Assembly: GCF_021698855.1 (NCBI RefSeq)
Contig: NZ_WWFA01000002.1
Location: 124,001 to 188,000 of the forward strand
Direction: 5' to 3'
DNA length: 64,000 bases
Origin: Lactobacillus sp. S2-2
GTDB taxonomy: Bacteria > Bacillota > Bacilli > Lactobacillales > Lactobacillaceae
Every line of letters starts with the position of its first letter. Positions within the stretch are counted from its first letter, which is position 1. Shown here piece by piece: positions 37,731-47,375 of this stretch. The position numbers and the translations under genes are program-made. The notes beneath the pieces are model-generated. The model was not told the DNA's origin, ran no database searches, and worked only from the letters and a program-made list of their open reading frames with translations.

Positions 37731-39485
37731 ATGAAGAAAACAAAAATCGTAAGTACATTAGGACCAGCTAGTTCTGATGTTGAAACTATTACTAAATTAA
37801 TCGAAGCCGGCGCAAACGTTTTTCGTTTTAATTTTTCTCATGGTGATCATGAAGAACATTTAGATCGTATGACTAAAGCTCGCGAAGCTGAAAAGAAAAC
37901 AGGCAAAGTTATTGGTATCTTATTAGATACTAAGGGTGCTGAAATCAGAACCACAAAACAAGCTGATGGTAAAATTGAATTTAATACTGATGATCAATTC
38001 AGAATCTCAATGGATGGTGAATTAGAAGGTACTAAAGAAAAAATTGCTGTTACTTATCCTGGTTTATTTGATGATGTATATGTTGGTGGACATATTCTTT
38101 TTGATGATGGTCTAATTTCATCAGAAATTCTTGAAAAAGATGATGCAAATAAAGAATTAGTTGTAAGAGCTGAAAACCATGGTTTCTTAGGTTCACGTAA
38201 AGGTGTTAATGCACCCGGTGTATCTGTTAACTTACCAGGTATTACTGAAAAAGATTCTGATGATATTCGTTTTGGTTGTGACCAAGGAATTAACTATATT
38301 GCTGCTTCATTTGTACGTAAACCTGAAGACATTATGGAAATCAGAAGTCTATTAGAAGAAAAAAATATGGAAGATGTTCAAATTTTCCCTAAGATCGAAT
38401 CACAAGAAGGAATTGATAATTTCCCTGAAATCTTAAAAGTTTCAGATGGATTAATGATTGCTCGTGGAGACATGGGTGTTGAAATTCCTCCATATGAAGT
38501 TCCAGCTGCTCAAAAACGTCTTATTAAGATGTGTAATGAAGCTGGTAAACCAGTTATTACTGCAACTCAAATGTTAGACTCAATGGAAGAAGAACCTCGT
38601 CCAACTCGTGCCGAAGTTTCTGATGTTGCTAATGCTGTATTTGATGGTACTGATTCAACAATGCTTTCTGGTGAAAGTGCTAATGGTGATTACCCTGTAG
38701 CTGCTGTTACAATGATGGGTAAAATCAATGAAGAATCAGACAAAAACTTTGCTGAATTTGGAACTAAACGTCCAGTATTTAACAATGGTGATGTAACTGA
38801 ATCATTAGCTTCATCAGTTGTTAAAGTTGCTGCAGATATGGATATTAAAACAATCGTTGCTGTAACTGGTTCAGGTTACACAGCTTCAATGATTTCAAAA
38901 TATCATCCAAATGCTAATATTTTAGCAATCACTTTCAGTGACCGTGTACGTAGAGGTTTAACTGTTAAATGGGGTGTACACCCAGTACTTGCTGAAAAGC
39001 CAGCTACTGCTGAAGAAATGTTTGATATCGCTGCTAAAAAAGCTGTTGAAGCTGGATTAGCTAAAGAAGGCGAACAAATCATTACTACACTTGGTTCTCC
39101 ATTAGGTGATGAAGGAACAACAAACACTTATCGTGTTCAATTAATTGGTTCAAAATTAGCACAAGGTCAAGGTGTTGGTTCTGAAACAGTTATTGGTAAA
39201 ACAGTTGTTGCTAAAGATGCAAATGAAGCTGTAGCAAATACCAAAAAGGGTGATGTTTTAGTTGTTAAAAACACTAACAAAGATTACATGCCTGCAATGG
39301 AAAAAGCTTCAGCAATTATTGTTGAAAATGGTGGTTTAACTTCACATGCTGCCGTTGTTGGAATTTCACTTGATATTCCAGTTATTGTTGGTGCTAATGG
39401 TGCTGTTGAATCAATTGATAACGGTATTACTGTTACTGTTGATACGCGACGTGGTATTGTTTACCAAGGTAACCAATCAAAATAA
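37731..39485 (+). CDS. pyk: Pyruvate kinase with C-terminal PEP-utiliser mobile domain
   Basis: Last step of glycolysis: PEP + ADP to pyruvate + ATP. The 584-aa protein has the TIM barrel (STLGPASSDVETI, NFSHGDHEEH, LLDTKGAEIRT, FPKIESQEG, MIARGDMGVEIP, TATQMLDSM), the alpha/beta effector domain, and an extra C-terminal phosphohistidine-like domain (GGLTSHAAVVG, where His stands in the TSH motif), typical of Bacillales and Lactobacillales pyruvate kinases. Codon use is strongly biased, indicating high expression. pfkA, usually located before pyk, is absent. Confidence 0.97.
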   Translation: MKKTKIVSTLGPASSDVETITKLIEAGANVFRFNFSHGDHEEHLDRMTKAREAEKKTGKVIGILLDTKGAEIRTTKQADGKIEFNTDDQFRISMDGELEGTKEKIAVTYPGLFDDVYVGGHILFDDGLISSEILEKDDANKELVVRAENHGFLGSRKGVNAPGVSVNLPGITEKDSDDIRFGCDQGINYIAASFVRKPEDIMEIRSLLEEKNMEDVQIFPKIESQEGIDNFPEILKVSDGLMIARGDMGVEIPPYEVPAAQKRLIKMCNEAGKPVITATQMLDSMEEEPRPTRAEVSDVANAVFDGTDSTMLSGESANGDYPVAAVTMMGKINEESDKNFAEFGTKRPVFNNGDVTESLASSVVKVAADMDIKTIVAVTGSGYTASMISKYHPNANILAITFSDRVRRGLTVKWGVHPVLAEKPATAEEMFDIAAKKAVEAGLAKEGEQIITTLGSPLGDEGTTNTYRVQLIGSKLAQGQGVGSETVIGKTVVAKDANEAVANTKKGDVLVVKNTNKDYMPAMEKASAIIVENGGLTSHAAVVGISLDIPVIVGANGAVESIDNGITVTVDTRRGIVYQGNQSK

Positions 39486-39497
39486 TAATTAAAAATT

Positions 39498-39534
39498 AAA
39501 AGCATAATGCTTAGGCATTATGCTTTTTTATTTT
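39498..39534 (+). terminator. Intrinsic terminator after pyk
   Basis: Perfect 13-base arms (39498-39510 and 39515-39527) with a four-base loop and T run. Confidence 0.9.
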
Positions 39535-39542
39535 TCAATAAG

Positions 39543-39571
39543 TCGAAATTATTTTATATACAGTGTAAAAT
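39543..39571 (+). promoter_or_regulatory. Probable promoter of cvfB-xerD
   Basis: TCGAAA (39543-39548), 17-base spacer ending GTG, TAAAAT (39566-39571). Confidence 0.5.
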
Positions 39572-39602
39572 AGAGACTATATGAAAAGATCGGAGAAATT
39601 TA

Positions 39603-40472
39603 ATGGTACAAATTGGTACAATGCAAAGTGGTAAGGTAATTGATGAAAATGAAAGAACATATTTTGTTCAAATTGATGGTGTTACATTCGCTTTAAGTAA
39701 GAATGAAATTATAAAGCCTTTAAAATTAGGTAGTAATTTCAAAGGCTTTATTTATGAGAATGATAAGCATCGTATGAAAATAACTAGAAATGCTCCTGAA
39801 GTAGGAATTGATAAGTATGCTTGGGGGACTGTAGTTGGAAGTAAATTTGATTTAGGTGTATTTGTTGATATCGGATTACCTGATAAAGATATTGCTGTTT
39901 CTATGGATGATTTACCCAGTATGAATTCCCTTTGGCCAAATACAGGAGACAAATTAATGATTTCATTAGAAATTGATAAGAAAAATCGTATTTGGGGTAA
40001 ATTAGCTGATAAAGAAATTTTCCATGCAATTTCTCAACCAGTTACTAGTTCTAAAATGAAAAATACAAATGTTAATATAACTGTTACTAATCCAAAATTA
40101 AAAGGAACAGAAGTTATTTCTGATCATTTTAATCTTGGTTTTATTGATAAATCTGAACAAGATGAAGAGCCTAGATTAGGTCAGCAATTAAAAGGAAGAG
40201 TAATTGGTGTAAGACCAAATAAAACTTTATATTTATCTATTCGACCTAGAGGATATGAAGTTATGGATGAAGATGCTCAAATGATTAAAACAATTTTAGA
40301 AAATACAATTGGAAATAAATTAATGTTTACAGATAAAAGTAGCCCAGAAGAAATAAAAAAATTTTTTGGTATTAGTAAAGCACAATTTAAAAGAGCAGTA
40401 GGTAGATTATTAAAACAAAATATCATTAGAATTAATAGTGATAATATTGAACTAATTAATAAAGATTTGTAG
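39603..40472 (+). CDS. S1-like RNA-binding protein, CvfB family
   Basis: The 289-aa protein matches the CvfB/YitL family: tandem S1-like OB folds (including WGTVVGSKFDLGVFVDIGLPDKDIAVSM around 77-104 and a later LGQQLKGRVIGVRPNKTLYLSI) and a winged-helix C-terminus (SPEEIKKFFGISKAQFKRAVGRLL). In Staphylococcus CvfB affects virulence gene expression; here only RNA binding can be inferred. It is followed by xerD after 13 bases, an order seen in other lactobacilli behind pyk. Confidence 0.88.
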   Translation: MVQIGTMQSGKVIDENERTYFVQIDGVTFALSKNEIIKPLKLGSNFKGFIYENDKHRMKITRNAPEVGIDKYAWGTVVGSKFDLGVFVDIGLPDKDIAVSMDDLPSMNSLWPNTGDKLMISLEIDKKNRIWGKLADKEIFHAISQPVTSSKMKNTNVNITVTNPKLKGTEVISDHFNLGFIDKSEQDEEPRLGQQLKGRVIGVRPNKTLYLSIRPRGYEVMDEDAQMIKTILENTIGNKLMFTDKSSPEEIKKFFGISKAQFKRAVGRLLKQNIIRINSDNIELINKDL

Positions 40473-40485
40473 AAGAGGAATTATT

Positions 40486-41373
40486 ATGGAAGATGAAATT
40501 CAAAATTATCTTCATTTTTTATTAGTTGACAGAGGTTTATCTAAAAATACAATTAAAAGTTATCATCAAGATTTAAAACAATTTAAAAATGAATTAGATA
40601 AAATGAAAATAAATTCGTTTAAAGATGTTGATCAATATACTATTTTAGAAATTTTAAAGAGTTTTAAAGAGAATGGAAAATCAAGGAATACTTTAATTCA
40701 TTTTATAACAACATTAAGGAAATTTTATCAGTATCTAATGCAGTTTGATCTGATTGAAGATGATCCAATGGTAAAAGTTGAAATGCCTAAAAGAGCATCT
40801 CACTTACCTGAGGTTTTAACAAACGATGAAATTGATCGTCTGTTTGCAATTCCAAATACTAATGATAAATATGGTATTAGAGATCGAACAATTCTAGAAG
40901 TAATGTATGCAACTGGATTACGAGTTTCAGAATTAATTAATTTAAAAATTCATGATTTACATTTAGAAATGGGATTAATTCAAACAATTGGTAAAGGTGA
41001 CAAAGAAAGAATAATTCCGATTGGAGAAGTTGCAATTAAATGGATTAATTATTATTTAGAAAAAAGTCGACCTTTACTATTAAAGAAAAAAAAATCATCT
41101 TTTTTATTTTTGAATGCACATGGTGGAGGAATTAGTCGTCAAAGTATTTGGGATAAAGTAAAAAGGTATGTTTCATTAGCTGGAATTAAAAAGAATATAA
41201 CTCCTCACACACTAAGGCATTCATTTGCAACTCATATTTTAGAAAATGGAGCCGATTTGAGAATTGTTCAAGAATTATTAGGTCATTCAGATATCTCAAC
41301 AACTCAAATTTATACGCATATATCTAATCAAAGATTGAAAAAAGTATATAATGATTTTCATCCGAGAGCATAA
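40486..41373 (+). CDS. xerD: Site-specific tyrosine recombinase XerD
   Basis: XerD resolves chromosome dimers at dif together with XerC. The 295-aa protein has the SAM-like N-terminal DNA-binding domain (about 1-95) and a complete catalytic set: Arg146 (ATGLRVSEL), Lys170 (GKGDKER), His241 and Arg244 (HTLRHSF), His267 (LGHSDI) and the nucleophile Tyr276 (TQIYTHI). The location after cvfB is as in relatives. Contrast with the degenerate paralogue at 62973-63791. Confidence 0.94.
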   Translation: MEDEIQNYLHFLLVDRGLSKNTIKSYHQDLKQFKNELDKMKINSFKDVDQYTILEILKSFKENGKSRNTLIHFITTLRKFYQYLMQFDLIEDDPMVKVEMPKRASHLPEVLTNDEIDRLFAIPNTNDKYGIRDRTILEVMYATGLRVSELINLKIHDLHLEMGLIQTIGKGDKERIIPIGEVAIKWINYYLEKSRPLLLKKKKSSFLFLNAHGGGISRQSIWDKVKRYVSLAGIKKNITPHTLRHSFATHILENGADLRIVQELLGHSDISTTQIYTHISNQRLKKVYNDFHPRA

Positions 41374-41378
41374 AAGTA

Positions 41379-41407
41379 TTGACAAGTTATATTTATAAAT
41401 ATATACT
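41379..41407 (+). promoter_or_regulatory. Strong sigma-A promoter of the trp operon
   Basis: Perfect TTGACA (41379-41384), 17-base spacer, TATACT (41402-41407). It begins six bases after the xerD stop. Confidence 0.9.
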
Positions 41408-41413
41408 CATTAA

Positions 41414-41741
41414 CAACTTAATAATTCGTCCATAAAAACCAATGATGTGGAGATCAAGATTATTGTGCACGTGAAGAGAGTTACCGATGATGGGAAGGTA
41501 ATCGAACGCAGATAGTTAAATGGACCACAGAGGGTTTTCCCGAAAAAATTTTGAGTACGGAAAAACGTCAAGGCATACGTAAGTTGCCGGGGGTATGAAC
41601 ACGTACCTCGCTTAAGCTGGAATTTTTAAACGATTTGTATACCTGTATACAAATCTGTTTTTATAGATTCAAATAAGGTGGCACCGCGGGAAATCCGTCC
41701 TTAACATTGCATTAATTGCGTTGTTATGGACGGATTTTTTT
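41414..41741 (+). promoter_or_regulatory. Tryptophan T-box leader of the trp operon
   Basis: A leader of about 330 bases. The T-box core AAGGTGGCACCGCGGG is at 41675-41690. A Trp specifier candidate TGG at 41521-41523 follows a Stem I-like region starting near 41474 (gaagagagtt). The terminator has arms aaatccgtcc (41691-41700) and ggacggattt (41728-41737) plus a T run. The stretch 41450-41630 is visibly richer in G and C than its surroundings and probably holds Stems I, II and IIA/B. Uncharged tRNA-Trp should turn on trpEGDCFBA. Confidence 0.9.
41632..41655. repeat. Perfect dyad within the trp leader
   Basis: Arms gatttgtatac (41632-41642) and gtatacaaatc (41645-41655) are exact complements around a 2-base centre. 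Its 3' arm competes with a short alternative stem (aatct 41652-41656 / agatt near 41665) directly before the T-box, so it may be Stem III or a switch element. Confidence 0.6.
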
Positions 41742-41767
41742 GTGTAAATTTAAAAGAGGTGTTTACA

Positions 41768-43213
41768 TTGATTCCAAAAGAATTACTAGAAGACAGGTAT
41801 AAATATAATTATTTGCCAATTAATTATGAGATTAAAGATATAAAAATTGATATAAATGATTTGGTTAAATTCTATAAAGAAAAAGAAGAATCATGTTTTG
41901 TTTTAAATCAAGAAGAAAATAATAATGCAACCATAGTCATTAACCCAAAAATGATTTTTAAAGGAAATGTAAATCAAATAAAAATTTATGAATCAAATAA
42001 ACTTAAGCAGATAATTAAACAAAACCCAATTGAGTATTTTGAAAATTTATTGAATAAGTATAAGACACCAAGATATAAGAATTATTTTACATCAGGGTTA
42101 ATTGGATATTTTAGTTATGAATTTATTCAATATATAGAAAATGTTAATTTTGAAAAAATTGACAATGAAGATGAGTTGGATGATTTTGAATTATTTTTAC
42201 CTGAAGTAACAATTAATTATGATTATCAAAATAATAAATTGATGTTGTCATATTTATTAGAATCAAATCAATTAGTTGATAAATATGAAGATATTATTTG
42301 TTACTTAAAAAAATATGTCTCAAATTTATTAAAAATAAAAAAAGTTAAATCTGTTGGACTGGAGTTAAAAAATCCATATCAAAATCAATTTACTTATAGT
42401 CAATTTGAAGAAAGAGTTAATCAAGCAAAAGATAATATAAAAAAGGGAAACATATTTCAGTTAATTTTATCAAATCCATATTATACGAATGTTAGAGGAA
42501 ATTTGATTGAAGTATTTAATTATTTAAATAAAAAAGTTGATTCACCTTATAAGTTTTATTTTAGTAATGATGATTTTGAAACAACTGGAGCTTCACCAGA
42601 AACTTTAGTTAAAAAAATAAAAAGCAACTTATATAGTTATCCTTTAGCTGGGACTAGAAGACGTGGTAATAATTTGATTGAGGATAAAGATTTTGCTAAT
42701 GAGTTATTGAATAATAAAAAAGAAATTTCTGAACATAATATGTTAGTCGATTTAGGAAGAAATGATTTAGGTAAAATTAGTCAAATGGGAACGGTAGAAG
42801 TAATTAAGTTAAGAAAATTAATAAAGTATAGTAACGTTATGCATCTTGGTTCAAAAATAAGAGGAAAGTCTATATCTAATATTAGTCCCATAAAGATAAT
42901 TGGAAATGTTTTACCTGCTGGAACTCTTTCGGGTGCTCCAAAAGTATCAGCAATAAATATTATAAGTGAATTAGAAAATAATAAACGTGGTATTTATGGT
43001 GGAGGAATTGGATACATTGATTTTGATGAAGATTTAGATTTATGTATTGGTATCAGATTAGCTTATAAAAAGAAAAATAAATTAGTTATTAGATCAGGTG
43101 CAGGGATTGTTAGTGATAGTGAAGTTAATAAAGAATATAAAGAATTTAAAAATAAAAGTAAATTAATGATTGATGCAGTGGAATTTGCCACAAAAAGTGG
43201 AGGTAATAATTAA
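41768..43213 (+). CDS. trpE: Anthranilate synthase component I
   Basis: TrpE converts chorismate to anthranilate using ammonia from TrpG. The 481-aa protein has the chorismate-binding C-terminal domain: GNIFQLILS, FETTGASPETLVK, YPLAGTRRRG, LVDLGRNDLGKIS, VMHLGSKI, LPAGTLSGAPKVSA and RSGAGIVSDSE. In the N-terminal domain, where other TrpE proteins have the LLES tryptophan-binding motif, this one has FVLNQEENN. The start is TTG 41768, 7 bases behind GAGGTG; frame upstream of it runs into the T-box terminator. The trpG start overlaps its stop by one base. Confidence 0.95.
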   Translation: MIPKELLEDRYKYNYLPINYEIKDIKIDINDLVKFYKEKEESCFVLNQEENNNATIVINPKMIFKGNVNQIKIYESNKLKQIIKQNPIEYFENLLNKYKTPRYKNYFTSGLIGYFSYEFIQYIENVNFEKIDNEDELDDFELFLPEVTINYDYQNNKLMLSYLLESNQLVDKYEDIICYLKKYVSNLLKIKKVKSVGLELKNPYQNQFTYSQFEERVNQAKDNIKKGNIFQLILSNPYYTNVRGNLIEVFNYLNKKVDSPYKFYFSNDDFETTGASPETLVKKIKSNLYSYPLAGTRRRGNNLIEDKDFANELLNNKKEISEHNMLVDLGRNDLGKISQMGTVEVIKLRKLIKYSNVMHLGSKIRGKSISNISPIKIIGNVLPAGTLSGAPKVSAINIISELENNKRGIYGGGIGYIDFDEDLDLCIGIRLAYKKKNKLVIRSGAGIVSDSEVNKEYKEFKNKSKLMIDAVEFATKSGGNN

Positions 43214-43803
43214 TGATTTTATTTATTGATAATTATGATAGTTTTACTTTTAATTTAGTTCAGTTGCTTGGAGAGAGAACAAATCAAAGAATAAGAGTTT
43301 ACAAAAATGATCAAATAAGTCTTAAAGATGTCGATAAGTTAAAAATATCAGGATTAGTTTTATCGCCTGGTGCTGGAACTCCACAAAATGCTGGGAATAT
43401 GAACTTAATATTAAAGAATTCAATTGGTAAATTTCCTATTTTAGGAGTTTGTTTAGGTCATCAAGCAATTGCTCAAGTATATGGTGGACATATTAAAATT
43501 AGTGATAATTTAATGCATGGTAAAGAAGATTTAATTCAAATAATAAATGATAATAAAATTTTTGAAAAATGTGAAGGTAAATTTAAAGTCGCAAGATATC
43601 ATTCTTTACAAGTTGATGAATACAATTTCCCCGATAAATTAGTAATCAATGCTAGAGGATCAGATAATTCAATTCAAGCAATTAGTGATGAAAAAAATGA
43701 TGTTTATGGATTAGAGTTTCATCCAGAATCAATTATGACTGATAGTTACAATGCAAATAAAATATTTGATAATTTTATTAAATTAACGGAGGCAAAAAAA
43801 TGA
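43213..43803 (+). CDS. trpG: Anthranilate synthase component II (glutamine amidotransferase)
   Basis: A 196-aa class I glutamine amidotransferase supplying ammonia to TrpE. The catalytic triad is Cys80 (GVCLGHQAI) plus His and Glu in FHPESIMT near 170. The oxyanion-strand motif reads SPGAGTP. It is not fused to TrpD. It overlaps trpE by one base and trpD by four (ATGA), indicating translational coupling. Confidence 0.96.
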   Translation: MILFIDNYDSFTFNLVQLLGERTNQRIRVYKNDQISLKDVDKLKISGLVLSPGAGTPQNAGNMNLILKNSIGKFPILGVCLGHQAIAQVYGGHIKISDNLMHGKEDLIQIINDNKIFEKCEGKFKVARYHSLQVDEYNFPDKLVINARGSDNSIQAISDEKNDVYGLEFHPESIMTDSYNANKIFDNFIKLTEAKK

Positions 43804-44810
43804 TTAAAGATGCAATTAAAGAAATTAGTAGCAGAAATAATATGAATTCAAATGATATGAGTAATGTTTTTGATGAAATCATGGAAGGAAAAGCTAGCGA
43901 AGTTGAGATATCTTCATTATTAACTGGATTATCAGTTAAAGGAGAAACAATTAATGAAATTACTGGTGCAGCTAAATCAATTAGAGAGCATGCTTTAGAT
44001 TTTGATTTAAAAACTAATGCATTAGATATCGTTGGAACTGGTGGTGATAAAGTTAATTCTTTTAATATTTCAACAACTGTTGCAATTATTGTTTCATCAT
44101 TAGGTATTCCAGTAACAAAACATGGAAATCGTGCAGCTTCATCTAAAAGTGGTTCAGCCGATGTACTTCAGCAGTTGGGATTTAATATAAATTTAACTGA
44201 AAGTAAGTCACATAAGATGTTAGAAAAATATAATTTTGCTTTTTTATTTGCTCAAAAATATCATGAATCTATGAAATATGTAGCACCAGTAAGAAAAGAA
44301 TTAGGTTTTAAAACTATTTTTAATATTTTAGGTCCAATTTGTAATCCTTCTAATGCAGATAGTCAGTTGCTAGGTGTTTATGATGAAAATCTTTTGATGC
44401 CAATAGCCAATGTATTAAAGTCTTTGGGAATTAGAAGTGCAAATATCATTTATGGAGCTGATGGGATGGATGAAGCATCAATAACTGCACCAACCAAAAT
44501 AGTAACTTTATTAGATAATAATATTTATCAAAGAACTATTAATCCAAGTGAATTTGGATTTAAAAATTATAAAATTGATCAAATTTCGGGTGGAAGTCCA
44601 CAAGAAAATGCTGATATTATTATGCAAATTTTAAATGGTGAAAAAGGTGCAAGAAGAGATATTGTATTACTTAATGCTGCTTTAGCAATTAATTCTTTTA
44701 ATCCAAAAATTAAAATTGAAGAAGGAATTGCATTAGCAAAAAAAGCAATTGATAATAAAACGGCAAAAAATCATTTGAATAAGTTAATTGTATTTAGTCA
44801 GGAGGAATAA
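43800..44810 (+). CDS. trpD: Anthranilate phosphoribosyltransferase
   Basis: Transfers phosphoribosyl from PRPP to anthranilate. The 336-aa protein has DIVGTGGDKVNSFNISTTVA (PRPP-binding glycine-rich loop, about 76-95), KHGNRAASSKSGSADVL and the FAQKYHESMKYVAPVRKELG and NILGPICNPS motifs, all typical of the family. Confidence 0.97.
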   Translation: MIKDAIKEISSRNNMNSNDMSNVFDEIMEGKASEVEISSLLTGLSVKGETINEITGAAKSIREHALDFDLKTNALDIVGTGGDKVNSFNISTTVAIIVSSLGIPVTKHGNRAASSKSGSADVLQQLGFNINLTESKSHKMLEKYNFAFLFAQKYHESMKYVAPVRKELGFKTIFNILGPICNPSNADSQLLGVYDENLLMPIANVLKSLGIRSANIIYGADGMDEASITAPTKIVTLLDNNIYQRTINPSEFGFKNYKIDQISGGSPQENADIIMQILNGEKGARRDIVLLNAALAINSFNPKIKIEEGIALAKKAIDNKTAKNHLNKLIVFSQEE

Positions 44811-44813
44811 AAT

Positions 44814-45599
44814 ATGATTTTAAATGATTTAGTGTATGCAACTAAAAATAGAATTGCAAAAAAACAGGATGAAATTCCATTAGAAGAATTAAAAGAAAAA
44901 GCTAATAACCAGAATCCAAAAAATAGTCAATTAGTTTATGATATTTTTCTTAAAAGTAAACCTTCAATTATTGGAGAATTAAAACAGGCTTCTCCCTCTA
45001 AAGGAATTATTATTGAAAATTTTGATTATCTAGATATTTTAGAAAATTACGAAAAAAGTAATGTGGACATTATTTCAGTTTTAACTGAACCAGATTATTT
45101 TAAAGGAAGCCTTGATATATTAGAAAAAGTTGCCAAAAAAACTGATAAGCCAATCCTTAGAAAAGATTTTATAATAAATGAATATATGATTTATGAATCA
45201 TTTTTAAGTGGGGCAGATATGATTTTATTAATTACAGTTATTCTAAGTGATAATCAGTTAAAAAAATATTATGAATTAGCAAATACACTTGGATTAGCTG
45301 TCTTATTTGAAACTCATAATAAATCAGAAATTATTAGAGTATTGAAGTTAAGTCCTGAAGTTATTGGGATAAATAATAGAAATTTAAAAGATTTTACAGT
45401 TGATATTGAAACTTCAATTAAGCTAAGAAAATATATACCTGATTCAATTTCATGCATTTCTGAAAGTGGAATACAAAATAAAGAACAAATTAGTAAATTA
45501 AAAAATAATAAATTTAATGGCTTTTTAATTGGTGAAAGTTTGATTAAATCTGATAATAAAAAACAATTTATCAATAATATTTTAGGTGAATCAATATGA
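44814..45599 (+). CDS. trpC: Indole-3-glycerol phosphate synthase
   Basis: Closes the indole ring from CdRP. The 261-aa TIM-barrel protein shows IIGELKQASPSKGII (catalytic Lys), SVLTEPDYFKGSLDIL, KPILRKDFIINEYMIYES, GADMILLITVIL, IGINNRNLKDFTVDIE and CISESGI. It overlaps trpF by four bases (ATGA). Confidence 0.97.
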   Translation: MILNDLVYATKNRIAKKQDEIPLEELKEKANNQNPKNSQLVYDIFLKSKPSIIGELKQASPSKGIIIENFDYLDILENYEKSNVDIISVLTEPDYFKGSLDILEKVAKKTDKPILRKDFIINEYMIYESFLSGADMILLITVILSDNQLKKYYELANTLGLAVLFETHNKSEIIRVLKLSPEVIGINNRNLKDFTVDIETSIKLRKYIPDSISCISESGIQNKEQISKLKNNKFNGFLIGESLIKSDNKKQFINNILGESI

Positions 45600-46171
45600 C
45601 AAAAATTAAAATTTGTGGAATTACATCATTAAAAGAAATTGAAATTATGAATGAAATTATTCCTGACTATATTGGTTTCGTATTTGCAAATGGTAGGCAC
45701 AAAATTTCGATTGAAACTGCTAGATTTTTAAAAAAAAATATTAATAAAGATATAAAAGTCGTAGGTGTATTTTTTAATGAAAAAATTGAAAAAGTTAAAG
45801 ATATTTATCAATCTGGAATTATTGATTTTGTTCAATTGCATGGTACAGAAAGTAATTTGTATATAGATTCATTAAAAAAAGAAAATGTTCCAATTATTAA
45901 TCGAATTAATGATGTAATTAATAATATAAATACTGAATATTACATGTTAGATAGTGGAAGTGGATCAGGAATTACATTGAATTGGGATGATTTAATTATA
46001 AAAAACCATAATAAATTATTCATTGCTGGCGGAATTGATACTTCAAATCTTTTGAATGTAATAAATAAAACCAATCCTTATGCAGTTGATATAAGTACTG
46101 GAGCAGAATTGAATGGATTAAAAAACAAAAAAATAGTTAGTAAGTTAGTTAATTTAGCTCATTATAATTAA
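45596..46171 (+). CDS. trpF: Phosphoribosylanthranilate isomerase
   Basis: Amadori rearrangement of PRA to CdRP. The 191-aa protein has the catalytic Cys motif KICGIT, DYIGFVFANGRHKIS, VGVFFN, VQLHG and the C-terminal phosphate loops (LFIAGGIDTSNL, AVDISTGAE). The length is slightly short but complete. Confidence 0.95.
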   Translation: MTKIKICGITSLKEIEIMNEIIPDYIGFVFANGRHKISIETARFLKKNINKDIKVVGVFFNEKIEKVKDIYQSGIIDFVQLHGTESNLYIDSLKKENVPIINRINDVINNINTEYYMLDSGSGSGITLNWDDLIIKNHNKLFIAGGIDTSNLLNVINKTNPYAVDISTGAELNGLKNKKIVSKLVNLAHYN

Positions 46172-46187
46172 ATAGGAGAAAATAATT

Positions 46188-47375
46188 ATGATTAAACAAG
46201 GACGTTATTTGAAATATGGTGGTCAATATGTACCAGAAGTATTAATTGAAGAATTAGATCGAGTAGCAGAAACATATAATAATATTAAAGATACTGATGA
46301 ATTTAAAAACGAATTTAATGATTTATTGAATAATTATGCAAATCGCCCTTCACTATTTTATTATGCAAAAAGTATGACAGAAGACTTAGGTGGAGCAAAA
46401 ATTTATCTTAAAAGAGAAGATTTAAATCATACAGGTGCACATAAAATTAATAATGTAATTGGACAAGCATTGTTAGCTAAAAAAATGGGGAAAAAAAGAT
46501 TAATTGCTGAGACTGGTGCTGGACAACATGGTGTTGCTACGGCAACAATTGCAGCGTTGTTTGGAATGGAATGCGATATATATATGGGACAAGAAGATAC
46601 GGAAAGGCAAAAACTTAATGTTTTTCGAATTGAGTTGCTTGGTGGTAGAGTTCACCCAGTTACATCTGGATCTAAGGTTCTAAAAGATGCTATTAATGCA
46701 GCACTTCAAGAATTTGCAGCTAATCCTAATGAAGTATTTTATGTAATGGGGTCTGCAACAGGTCCACATCCATATCCAACAATGGTGAAAGATTTTCAAA
46801 GTGTAATTAGTGTTGAATCAAAAAAGCAAATAAAAGAAATTGAAAATAAATTGCCTGACAAAGTAGTGGCATGTGTAGGTGGTGGTAGTAATGCCATTGG
46901 TAGTTTTGCAGATTATATATCAGAAAAAAATGTTGATTTAATTGGAGTAGAGGCAGCTGGTAAAGGAGTTAATACTAATTTAACAGCTGGTACGATTGAA
47001 AAGGGAACTATTGGAGTATTTCATGGAATGAAATCTTTATTTTTACAAAATAAATTAGGCCAAATTAATCCAGTATATTCAATCTCTGCAGGATTAGATT
47101 ACCCTGGAGTTGGTCCAGAACATGCATATTTAAATGATATTAATCGAGCTCAATATGTAGGAATTACCGATGATGAAGCAGTTGAAGCATTTAATTATAT
47201 AGCAAAGAAAGAAGGTATAATAGCGGCAATTGAAAGTTGTCATGCTATTGCATATGTAAAAAAAATAGCACCCAAAATGAATAAGAACCAAACAATCATT
47301 TGTACTTTGTCCGGGCGTGGAGATAAAGATGTTGCAGCAATTGCTAAATATAAAGGGGTTGATGTTGATGAATAG
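46188..47375 (+). CDS. trpB: Tryptophan synthase beta chain
   Basis: PLP enzyme joining indole and serine. The 395-aa protein has [23 protein letters not shown] (PLP Lys near 85), [41 protein letters not shown] (phosphate loop) and [16 protein letters not shown]. It is the TrpB1 type that complexes with TrpA. The trpA start lies inside its last codons. Confidence 0.98.
   Translation: MIKQGRYLKYGGQYVPEVLIEELDRVAETYNNIKDTDEFKNEFNDLLNNYANRPSLFYYAKSMTEDLGGAKIYLKREDLNHTGAHKINNVIGQALLAKKMGKKRLIAETGAGQHGVATATIAALFGMECDIYMGQEDTERQKLNVFRIELLGGRVHPVTSGSKVLKDAINAALQEFAANPNEVFYVMGSATGPHPYPTMVKDFQSVISVESKKQIKEIENKLPDKVVACVGGGSNAIGSFADYISEKNVDLIGVEAAGKGVNTNLTAGTIEKGTIGVFHGMKSLFLQNKLGQINPVYSISAGLDYPGVGPEHAYLNDINRAQYVGITDDEAVEAFNYIAKKEGIIAAIESCHAIAYVKKIAPKMNKNQTIICTLSGRGDKDVAAIAKYKGVDVDE

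Noticed and set aside
41726-41767. In-frame extension of trpE upstream of TTG 41768
   Set aside because: It runs through the T-box terminator hairpin; TTG 41768 has GAGGTG in front.
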